The translations under genes were made by a program, and so were the position numbers. DNA of 20,422 bases from a virus, in IMG/VR virus record IMGVR_UViG_3300008217_000125, positions 1-20,422 of that record, one strand, 5' to 3'. This document shows, piece by piece, positions 4,630-11,287 of the stretch. The stretch's first letter is position 1. The number at the start of each line of letters is the position of its first letter. The notes beneath the pieces were generated by a model. It searched no databases, was not told the DNA's origin, and saw only the letters and a list, made by a program, of their open reading frames with translations.

Positions 4630-6837
4630 AAAATTCTAAAATTAGAAGACCCAACCTTACGAAGTATTCTTCAAGGACAAATCACTAATGCGATTGGGTA
4701 TCTAGGAGGTCTCCTTTCCGATCAAAGGGAAAAATCTTTAAAATATTATCAAGGCGATCCATTAGGAAATGAAATGGCTGGAAGAAGCCAAGTCGTTAGT
4801 ACCGATGTCGCTGATACGATTGAAAGTTTATTACCAAATTTATTAAGAGTTTTTACTTCATCAGACAAAGTGGTGCAGTGCGAACCAGTTAGAGCTGAAG
4901 ATGCACCGTTAGCCGACCAGGCAACCGCTTATCTCAATCATATTTTCTATAAAGAAAACGATGGCTTTACCCTTTTATATAATTTTTTCAAAGATGCCTT
5001 AGTAGAAAAAAATGGAATCCTAAAAATCTTCTATGATGAAACTGAAGAAGTCGAACATGAAACTTATAAAAACCTAACCGATGAAGAATATAAAGTTTTA
5101 ACCGACAATCCTGAAGTTGAAATTTTAGAACATGATGAAAAGGAAGATGAACAGGCCGATCAAGCTATAGAACAATTTGAAGAACAAATGGCAGCACAAG
5201 GAATGGACATGGATATTCCTTTACCTAAACTCCATGATTGTCGAATTAAACGAACATCTAAAAAAGGAAAAATCAAAGTAGAGTCTATTCCGCCAGAAGA
5301 ATTTTTAATTGATAAGGATGCGGTTAAACTAGAGGATGCTTTATATGTAGCTCACAGGGTTGAAATGAGTAGAACTCAATTAGTTGAAATGGGTTATGAT
5401 AAAGACGAAGTTTATAATTTACCAACCTCTGATGCAACGATTATCAATATGGAAAAATTAGCAAGATTTAGAAATATTGAAGACTATCCTTACGATACCT
5501 CCAACGATCCTTCTACACAAAAAATTCAAATTTATGAAAATTATATTCGTTATGATTATGATGGCGATGGTATTGCCGAATTAAGAAAAGTCGTTTCGGT
5601 TGGATCATCAGGTTATTATATTTTAGAAAATATGCCATGCGATCAAATTCCTTTCGTTTCGGTTACACCGATTCCAATGCCGCATAGATTTTATGGAAGA
5701 TCTGTGGCTGAATTAGTAGAAGACATCCAGTTAATGAAATCCACAGTGATGAGACAATTGTTGGATAATATGTATCTAACCAACAACAACAGAGTGGCAA
5801 TCATGGATGGTATGGTGAACATGGATGATATTCTTACAACTAGACCTGGAGGAATTGTTAGAACCAAACAACCACCGAACCAAGTCATGCAGCCGATACA
5901 GGCTCAACCGATTTCACAACAGGCTTTTCCTTTATTGGAATACCTGGATCAAGTCAGGGAAGTACGAACTGGCGTTACTAAATATAATCAAGGATTAGAT
6001 TCTGAAAGTTTAAATAAAACGGCAACAGGCATTAATGCTATTATGAATCAAACGCAAATGCGTTCTGAATTAATTGTTAGAATTTTTGCTGAAACAGGCG
6101 TTAAGGATTTATTTAGAAAGATGTTTGCCCTTTCAGTTAAATATCAGGATAAAGAAAAAATTATTAAACTCAATAATGAATATATCCCAGTATTGCCGAC
6201 AGAATGGAAAGACCGTTTTAATATTTCAATTTCCGTAGGATTAGGCACAGGCACAAAGGAACAACAAGTGGTGATGTTGAATAATATTTTACAAAAACAA
6301 CTTCAGGCTTTTGAACTTCAAGGCCGTAGGGACTATCCAATGGTAACGATGAAAAATATGTATAACACCTTATCAAAGATGGTTGAAAATGCTGGATTAC
6401 AAACAGTGGAAAGTTATTTCATTGATCCTATTAAAGGACAACAACTGGTAACACCTCCACCACCTCCACCAGTTTCTCCAATAGAGAAAATTGAAATGGC
6501 TAGAATTGACTCAGAAAACAAGAGAAAACTTGCTGATTTAGACTTACGTAATAAGGAAGCTGACTTAGATCATCAAGCCGAACTATTAGACTTTGAAGCA
6601 AAAATTAAAGATATGTCTTTAAAATATAATACTCAATTAGATACGACTAAAATAAAAGCCGATGCCGAATTAGACAGGGTGATTATTGCACAGGGATCGA
6701 AAAACCTTGAACAAGCAGAAAAAAGTGCTAGTATGTTCACCAAGCGTTTTGAAAATATAAATGGACAGCAAAGACCAAGACAAGCGGCTCAAGGAATTGA
6801 GCAGATCATCTCAAGCCAAACAGATATTACAGAATAA
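4621..6837 (+). CDS. Portal protein, P22-like
   Basis: A 738-aa protein with the sequence character of P22-type portals: N-terminal DIESLLPNLLRVFTSSDKVV-like region (residues about 65-85), a GNGILKIFYDE-type strand, a wing domain with an acidic stretch (about 155-200), then PFVSVTPIPMPHRFYGRSVAEL (about 348-370), the region before the channel helix, and NQGLDSESLNKTATGI (about 458-473). It forms the dodecameric ring at the unique vertex, docking the terminase and later the tail adaptor. A proline run (TPPPPPP, about 611) separates the core from a long charged coiled-coil C-terminus. The gene follows the XF1762-like gene by one base. Confidence 0.93.
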   Translation: MAKKILKLEDPTLRSILQGQITNAIGYLGGLLSDQREKSLKYYQGDPLGNEMAGRSQVVSTDVADTIESLLPNLLRVFTSSDKVVQCEPVRAEDAPLADQATAYLNHIFYKENDGFTLLYNFFKDALVEKNGILKIFYDETEEVEHETYKNLTDEEYKVLTDNPEVEILEHDEKEDEQADQAIEQFEEQMAAQGMDMDIPLPKLHDCRIKRTSKKGKIKVESIPPEEFLIDKDAVKLEDALYVAHRVEMSRTQLVEMGYDKDEVYNLPTSDATIINMEKLARFRNIEDYPYDTSNDPSTQKIQIYENYIRYDYDGDGIAELRKVVSVGSSGYYILENMPCDQIPFVSVTPIPMPHRFYGRSVAELVEDIQLMKSTVMRQLLDNMYLTNNNRVAIMDGMVNMDDILTTRPGGIVRTKQPPNQVMQPIQAQPISQQAFPLLEYLDQVREVRTGVTKYNQGLDSESLNKTATGINAIMNQTQMRSELIVRIFAETGVKDLFRKMFALSVKYQDKEKIIKLNNEYIPVLPTEWKDRFNISISVGLGTGTKEQQVVMLNNILQKQLQAFELQGRRDYPMVTMKNMYNTLSKMVENAGLQTVESYFIDPIKGQQLVTPPPPPPVSPIEKIEMARIDSENKRKLADLDLRNKEADLDHQAELLDFEAKIKDMSLKYNTQLDTTKIKADAELDRVIIAQGSKNLEQAEKSASMFTKRFENINGQQRPRQAAQGIEQIISSQTDITE

Positions 6838-7054
6838 ACTTTTTCAAGATTCGTTTAAGGAACTTAAAAAAATTTATTCAGAAGCTCTGCTAGATAGGAC
6901 TGCGGTTAGAGAATCTGAGGCCAGAGAAAAATATTGGTTAGCCTATCAAGTTTTAAAAAAGGTAGAGCAACATTTTAAAGAAATTCTTGAAACTGGAAAG
7001 TTAGCAGAAAAACAAATTGATGACTTCCAGAAATCTAAAGAAAAGAAATTCTAA
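6761..7054 (+). CDS. 97-aa conserved post-portal protein
   Basis: Begins at the only ATG in its frame, inside the end of the portal gene (77-base overlap in a different frame), and ends before the scaffold leader. The protein is mostly helical and charged, with SRSSQAKQILQNKLFQDSFKEL (split: SRSSQAKQIL, then QNKLFQDSFKEL) and a second helical pair ending in a Lys-rich tail. Genes of this size and helical pattern often sit directly after the portal in short-tailed phages, usually without known function; a role in head assembly or packaging is inferred only from position. The portion beyond the overlap is clearly coding; the exact start is less certain. Confidence 0.7.
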   Translation: MDSKDQDKRLKELSRSSQAKQILQNKLFQDSFKELKKIYSEALLDRTAVRESEAREKYWLAYQVLKKVEQHFKEILETGKLAEKQIDDFQKSKEKKF

Positions 7055-7114
7055 TCATCAAGGTTAGAATAAGCCAACCCAAATCAGGGAGCTTAAACAC
7101 ACAGGAGGACATTT

Positions 7115-8152
7115 ATGTCTGACGTAAATCCATTACTGTCTACAAGGACAGTTGAAGGTGCTGCTGGTGCGGTTGAGTCATTGTTAGATCAGGGTAAGAT
7201 TAACAAACCGATAACTAAACAAACTCAAGAAGCAAAAGCAGACAAGGTTGTTCAAAAGAAAAAAACAGAGGAAGCCAAACCTACCCAGGAAGCTACCGAA
7301 ACAAAAACTGAAGAACAACCACAATCCGAAACTCAATCTGAAGAAATTCAGAAAGTTGAAGATCAAGTAAAAGCATCCGAAGCGGAAAACGCTGAAGAAA
7401 CTCAAGATACCAGTCTTTACCAAGTCACAGTAAATGGTGAAAAGATTGATGTAAACCTTGATGAACTAAAAGCAGGTTATCAAAAAGATGCCGACTATAG
7501 ACGAAAGACAGAAGAATTGGCTATTGAAAAAAGACAATTAATTTCTGACAAAGATCGTCTAACAAAAGACTATTCAACTAAGTTAGAAAATTTGAATAAT
7601 CTGACAGCGACTTTAAACGCTGAAGCAAGTAGCGAACTTAATTCAAAAGAATTAGACAAGCTATTTGATGAAGACCCAAATGAAGCTGCAAAAATTGAGA
7701 GAAAAATAAGGCGAAGAAAAGAAACAATCGCACAAGCTCAAAGAAAGCTAAGAACTCAACAACAAGAGCAGTTTCAAAGTGTTTTAAGGGAAGAACAAAT
7801 GAAGGTGAGATTAAAACATCCTGATTTTGGTGATCCTGTTAAAGGAGCTACCTTACAAACTAATTTGCGAAACTACATGGTACAAAGAGGTTTCAACGAC
7901 AAAGAAATCGCTGGTATTTATGATAGTCGTATATTTGATGTGGTTTTAGATGGTATGAACCATCGCAACAATATGAATAGGCCGAAACCAAATTTGGCTA
8001 AAAAAATTGTTAAACCTACTCAAGTGGTCAAGCCAGGCGTTAAAGTTAATCAAGATGAAAAAATGAGTCAAATGAGGTTGGATAAAATTAATCGTCTGAA
8101 GAAAAGCGGAAATCCTAGAGATGCTGCTGATCTTTTGACAAAATATATGTAA
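7115..8152 (+). CDS. Capsid scaffolding protein
   Basis: A 345-aa protein preceded by a strong AGGAGG (ACAGGAGGACATTTATG). Residues about 30-100 are a disordered, charged Lys/Glu/Gln/Thr-rich segment. Residues 101-135 hold a small conserved block (LYQVTVNGEKIDVNLDEL then AGYQKDADYRRKTEEL) typical of scaffolding proteins that precede podovirus capsid genes. The rest is largely coiled coil, with a basic C-terminus (RLDKINRLKKSGN), as expected for the coat-binding end of a scaffold. It guides assembly of the procapsid and leaves before or during packaging. It lies 22 bases before the capsid gene. Confidence 0.85.
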   Translation: MSDVNPLLSTRTVEGAAGAVESLLDQGKINKPITKQTQEAKADKVVQKKKTEEAKPTQEATETKTEEQPQSETQSEEIQKVEDQVKASEAENAEETQDTSLYQVTVNGEKIDVNLDELKAGYQKDADYRRKTEELAIEKRQLISDKDRLTKDYSTKLENLNNLTATLNAEASSELNSKELDKLFDEDPNEAAKIERKIRRRKETIAQAQRKLRTQQQEQFQSVLREEQMKVRLKHPDFGDPVKGATLQTNLRNYMVQRGFNDKEIAGIYDSRIFDVVLDGMNHRNNMNRPKPNLAKKIVKPTQVVKPGVKVNQDEKMSQMRLDKINRLKKSGNPRDAADLLTKYM

Positions 8153-8174
8153 CAACCAACAAGGAGAAAAACAA

Positions 8175-9128
8175 ATGGCTGTATTAACTACTTACAATAC
8201 AACAGGTAGAAGGGAAGATTTGGCTGATATTATTTATAATATATCACCGTCAGATACCCCTTTTATGTCAGGCGTTGGTAAGAACAAAGCGACTAACACT
8301 CAACACTCATGGCAAACAGATACTCTGACTGCTGTGGCTGCTAATGCGAAAGCTGAAGGAGCTACGATTTCATATCCTACGCTTACTTCGTCTACCAAAG
8401 TCAGCAACTATACTCAAATTTCTTCAAAAGCTTGTCAAGTGTCTGGAACAGATGACGCTTCGAATTTAGCTGGTAGAAATACTGAGTTAGCATACCAGGT
8501 GGCAAAATCTGCAAAAGAACTAAAAAGAGATATGGAAAATGCTCTTTTAGCTAATGTGGCGGCTGCTGCTGGAACTTCAGGTTCACCAACAAGATATTTA
8601 GGAGGATTACCAACTTGGTATTCAACTAACGTCTCTGCTGGAACTGGCGGTTCTGGAGCTGGTGGGGGAGCTATTAGAACAGATGGAACTCAAAGGGCGT
8701 TCACAGAAACTTTACTGCGATCAACTTTGAAGACTACTTGGGACAGTGGCGGAAACCCTAATGTAATCATGCTTAATGGTTTCAATAAACAAAAACTATC
8801 CTTCTTCACAGGTGGAGCAACTAGATTCGACAAAGCAGAAGATAAAAGACTTATGACTTCTATCGATGTTTACGAATCAGATTTTGGTACGATGCAAGTC
8901 ATACCGAATCGTTGGATTAGAAAAGCTAATTCAACTGCCGCTAAAAGAGGACAGGATGTTCACTTACTAGAAATGGATTTCTGGGCAGTGTCGTTCTTGA
9001 GAGATTTCAAACTTCAAAATCCTGCACAGACTGCTGATGCAGATCAAAGATTTTTGGTAGTTGAATATACTCTTGAAGCGAAGAATGAACTATCAAGCGG
9101 ACTGGTTACAGACGTAACTACTTCGTAA
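8175..9128 (+). CDS. Major capsid protein, SU10-like
   Basis: A 317-aa protein matching the SU10-type HK97-fold coat family (DUF5309): N-terminal GRREDLADIIYNISPSDTPF (residues 11-30), then TNTQHSWQTDTL, a spine-helix region with VAKSAKELKRDMENALL (about 109-125), RYLGGLPTWYST, a glycine-rich loop (GTGGSGAGGG), PNVIMLNGFNKQKLSFF, and a C-terminal domain with WAVSFLRDFKLQNPA. It builds the icosahedral or prolate head. A good ribosome binding site (AAGGAG) lies 8 bases before the ATG. A GC-rich hairpin follows the stop, suggesting extra transcript for this most abundant protein. Confidence 0.92.
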   Translation: MAVLTTYNTTGRREDLADIIYNISPSDTPFMSGVGKNKATNTQHSWQTDTLTAVAANAKAEGATISYPTLTSSTKVSNYTQISSKACQVSGTDDASNLAGRNTELAYQVAKSAKELKRDMENALLANVAAAAGTSGSPTRYLGGLPTWYSTNVSAGTGGSGAGGGAIRTDGTQRAFTETLLRSTLKTTWDSGGNPNVIMLNGFNKQKLSFFTGGATRFDKAEDKRLMTSIDVYESDFGTMQVIPNRWIRKANSTAAKRGQDVHLLEMDFWAVSFLRDFKLQNPAQTADADQRFLVVEYTLEAKNELSSGLVTDVTTS

Positions 9129-9142
9129 TACTTAACAGTGTG

Positions 9143-9172
9143 AGGGGAGTAATCTAAAAAATCTGCTCCCCT
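9143..9172 (+). terminator. Terminator-like hairpin after the capsid gene
   Basis: AGGGGAG (9143-9149) pairs perfectly with CTCCCCT (9166-9172), seven GC-rich pairs with a 16-base A-rich loop, followed by TGCATTTATATT. The trailing T-run is broken, so it may be a leaky terminator, an mRNA 3'-end stabiliser or a processing site between the capsid gene and the next gene. Confidence 0.55.
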
Positions 9173-9235
9173 TGCATTTATATTAACATTGAAGTCCTGA
9201 GATTAGATTAAGGGCGGAACAATGAGGATAAAAAC

Positions 9236-9583
9236 ATGAGAACACTTAACGACTATTTTATAACTGCAAAGATTGCAGACATCAGTACAGCATCTTCAAC
9301 ATTTGTTGGAATACCTGATGGTGGGAGAGTCATCAAAATCATAACAGCCCTTCAAGGTGCCATTGGAACAGCAAATGGAGCAATCACTTTTGAAATTGGC
9401 GGAACAGCTATGACCGATTCAGCAATTACGGTTGCTTATTCTGGTTCTGCGGCTGGAGACGTAGATACATCTGAACCAACTGCGGCAAACACAGTTTCGG
9501 AAGATGGAACTATTGAAATGATTACCGATGGTGCTTCAACTAATGCGGTTGTACTTTACGTAACATTTGTTATTAGAAGATAG
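9236..9583 (+). CDS. 115-aa probable head decoration/structural protein
   Basis: A 115-aa beta-rich protein with an N-terminal MRTLNDYFITAKIADISTAS, then a strand pattern FVGIPDGGRVIKIITAL, GAITFEIGG and a C-terminal strand AVVLYVTFVIRR. The middle is rich in Ala, Thr, Gly and Ser. It sits directly after the capsid gene, where short-tailed marine phages often carry a small capsid-associated protein, so a decoration (cement) or fibre-like role on the head is inferred. There is no catalytic motif. It is isolated by hairpins on both sides, which suggests an mRNA level of its own. Confidence 0.7.
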   Translation: MRTLNDYFITAKIADISTASSTFVGIPDGGRVIKIITALQGAIGTANGAITFEIGGTAMTDSAITVAYSGSAAGDVDTSEPTAANTVSEDGTIEMITDGASTNAVVLYVTFVIRR

Positions 9584-9616
9584 TATTTGCTATTTGAAAA
9601 TAGTATAAACAAAATT

Positions 9617-9651
9617 GGGGGTGGCTCTGACCTAGCGGTTTTTCCACCCTC
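9617..9651 (+). terminator. Terminator-like hairpin after the decoration gene
   Basis: GGGTGG (9619-9624) pairs with CCACCC (9644-9649), extended by a G-T pair (9618/9650) and G-C (9617/9651), with a 19-base loop. The sequence after it (TAAAATTAAATAGGAG) lacks a T-run and runs into the ribosome binding site of the next gene. Probably an mRNA structure or weak terminator comparable to the one after the capsid gene. Confidence 0.5.
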
Positions 9652-9677
9652 TAAAATTAAATAGGAGAAAAAAATAA

Positions 9678-9953
9678 ATGGCTTATAATTATGGATTAGC
9701 ACCAGGCACAACGCACAAAGTATCGCCATCAGGATCAAGTGCTGCGGCATCTGCTGCTTTTAATGCAGACACAGTCTTTGTAAGAATTGTTGCAACGGCT
9801 GCTATGAATATAACTTTTGCTGCAACACCTACGGCAACTGCGGCAGACTTATATATACCTGCGGCTACAGTAGAAATACTTAAAGTTCCTGAGCAGGGAG
9901 TTAAATTTGCTGCTATTGGTACTGGCGATTGTTATGCTACTGAAATGTCTTAA
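9678..9953 (+). CDS. 91-aa probable structural protein
   Basis: A 91-aa Ala/Thr-rich protein with an AGGAG ribosome binding site upstream. After a short N-terminus (MAYNYGLAPGTTHKVSPSG) it shows alternating beta-strands (FVRIVATAAMNITFAA, then VEILKVPEQGVKFAAI) ending in a cysteine-containing tail. The pattern is that of a small beta-sandwich accessory head or fibre protein. It has no enzyme motif. It follows the 115-aa gene across a hairpin and is coupled by TAATG to the next, very basic gene. The structural role is inferred from position and composition. Confidence 0.65.
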   Translation: MAYNYGLAPGTTHKVSPSGSSAAASAAFNADTVFVRIVATAAMNITFAATPTATAADLYIPAATVEILKVPEQGVKFAAIGTGDCYATEMS

Positions 9954-10078
9954 TGGCTAAACCCAGATCGTATGGGTATGTTCATGTTAAGCAAACTAGG
10001 AGAAAAAGACCAGGTCGTCATGCAAAATCGTATTCCAAGAGAATACCAAAAAGAAAAAAAACTAGAGGTCAAGGTTAA
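9953..10078 (+). CDS. 41-aa very basic protein
   Basis: A 41-codon gene whose ATG overlaps the preceding stop (TAATG, 9951-9955) and whose own stop directly abuts the next ATG. About 17 of its 41 residues are Lys, Arg or His, with Gly and Pro between: MAKPRSYGYVHVKQ, TRRKRPGRHAKSYSKR, then IPKRKKTRGQG. No hydrophobic core is possible, so it is probably a nucleic-acid-binding or acidic-protein-binding peptide. From memory, similar mini-proteins recur in uncultured marine phage genomes next to capsid genes, with no known role. DNA condensation in the head is one possibility. Confidence 0.75.
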   Translation: MAKPRSYGYVHVKQTRRKRPGRHAKSYSKRIPKRKKTRGQG

Positions 10079-10417
10079 ATGAAAAAAGAAACACAGGTCG
10101 ATGGTTTAAATAAAACCACTTTTGTTAAAGAAGAATTGGAGAATGGTGGTGAAATTGGTATTATAGACGAACAGAACATCAATCCCCACCTTAAACACAA
10201 CAAAGAACTTTATAATCTTAACGATGGTTATTCTAAAAGCAGGGCATGGAAAAGGGTAGCTTCTATTCCTACTTTAGCATTACAAATCTGGGCAATGGAA
10301 GAAACTGGTGATAACAACTGGTATCGTATTCCGAAAGAAATTCAAAACAAAATTCTAAAAAAGAAATTGAATAGCAACGAATATCAATACTTTAAAACTG
10401 CACCAGGTAATATATAA
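10079..10417 (+). CDS. 112-aa hypothetical protein of the head-tail region
   Basis: A 112-aa protein starting immediately after the stop of the 41-aa gene. The N-terminal 45 residues are polar and probably flexible. The C-terminal part (NLNDGYSKSRAWKRVASIP, TLALQIWAMEE, then NNWYRIPKEIQNKILKKKL) has a Trp- and Lys-rich helical pattern that recurs in phage head-region proteins of unknown function. It has no membrane segment or enzymatic motif. Overlaps with genes on both sides place it in the same translational chain as the adaptor. A virion or assembly role is inferred only from context. Confidence 0.7.
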   Translation: MKKETQVDGLNKTTFVKEELENGGEIGIIDEQNINPHLKHNKELYNLNDGYSKSRAWKRVASIPTLALQIWAMEETGDNNWYRIPKEIQNKILKKKLNSNEYQYFKTAPGNI

Positions 10418-10602
10418 TGGCTAAAAAGAATTGGATTCAAGGAGCAATTAAAAAGCCTGGAGCTTTAAGGAAATCTTTAAAGATTAAAAAAGGACAAAAG
10501 ATTCCCCTAAAGAAACTACAGGCGGCTGCCAAGAAAGGCGGCAAGTTAGGGAAAAGGGCTAGACTAGCCTTAACACTAAGAAGATTAAGAAGGAGCATAT
10601 AA
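10417..10602 (+). CDS. 61-aa very basic Lys/Arg-rich protein
   Basis: A 61-aa gene in a TAATG overlap on both sides. The product is highly basic: AIKKPGALRKSLKIKKGQ, IPLKKLQAAAKKGGK, then LGKRARLALTLRRLRRS. It combines a likely loop-helix N-terminus with a Leu/Arg amphipathic C-terminal helix. The KKPGALRKSL and IPLKKLQAAAKK parts resemble a small family I have seen near the adaptor gene of other short-tailed phages, function unknown. The charge suggests binding to DNA, RNA or an acidic partner; a minor virion protein packaged with the DNA is plausible. Confidence 0.75.
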   Translation: MAKKNWIQGAIKKPGALRKSLKIKKGQKIPLKKLQAAAKKGGKLGKRARLALTLRRLRRSI

Positions 10603-11279
10603 TGGCACTATCAACTTACGCAGAATTAAAAACATCCATAGCGAACTGGCTAAATCGTTCTGATTTAACCGATGAGATTGCTAACGATTTTATTAAATTG
10701 GTTGAATCAGAATATAATTCTAAATTTAGAATTAGAAAGATGCTTACTTCCGATACTTCTTTTACAATAGATTCAGAACTGGAAGCATTACCCACAGGAT
10801 TTTTACAAGTCAGGGATTTTTTTATTGTTTCTGGATCGACTAAATATTCCTTAACTTATATGGCTCCAACGCAAATGGATCAAACGAAGGGGGGTAGTAC
10901 CTCTGGAAGACCGAATACTTATACAATACTGGGAGATAATTTTAGATTTGCACCCACACCAGATGGAACCTACACCGCAACTATTAATTATTATAAAGCG
11001 ATAGATGCTTTATCCGACTCTACTACTACTAATTATATTTTAGCCAACCATCCAGGTATTTATTTATACGGATCACTTTATCATGCGGCTAATTTTTTAG
11101 GAGGTATTGAACCCTCTAAATTACAAAACTGGTCTCAGCTTTATGCAACTAGCATGGAACGACTGGAAAGAAACGACAAAGAAGATACTTGGAGTGGAAC
11201 ACCTTTACAGGCTAGATCGGATGTTACAGTGGGTTCACCTTTTGTAGATAGAACAACCGTTATATCAAATAATAGTTAG
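10602..11279 (+). CDS. Head-tail adaptor protein
   Basis: A 225-aa protein of the SU10/P22-type phage adaptor family, which forms the ring below the portal. It starts in a TAATG overlap. The N-terminal helical part (YAELKTSIANWLNRSDLTDEI, split: YAELKTSIANWLNRS, DLTDEIANDFIKLVE) is the typical start of these adaptors. It is followed by a beta part (LPTGFLQVRDFFIV, RFAPTPDGTYTATINYYK) and a helical C-terminus (HPGIYLYGSLYHAANFLG, then LYATSMERLERND). Together with the following large protein it closes the head after packaging. Confidence 0.85.
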   Translation: MALSTYAELKTSIANWLNRSDLTDEIANDFIKLVESEYNSKFRIRKMLTSDTSFTIDSELEALPTGFLQVRDFFIVSGSTKYSLTYMAPTQMDQTKGGSTSGRPNTYTILGDNFRFAPTPDGTYTATINYYKAIDALSDSTTTNYILANHPGIYLYGSLYHAANFLGGIEPSKLQNWSQLYATSMERLERNDKEDTWSGTPLQARSDVTVGSPFVDRTTVISNNS

Positions 11280-11287
11280 GGGAAATA

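Noticed and set aside
7184-7423. Minus-strand Phe/Leu-rich, membrane-like frame of 79 codons
   Set aside because: It is the complement of the Lys/Glu-rich scaffold linker; antisense of GAA/AAA-rich codons automatically gives Phe/Ser/Leu-rich hydrophobic sequence.
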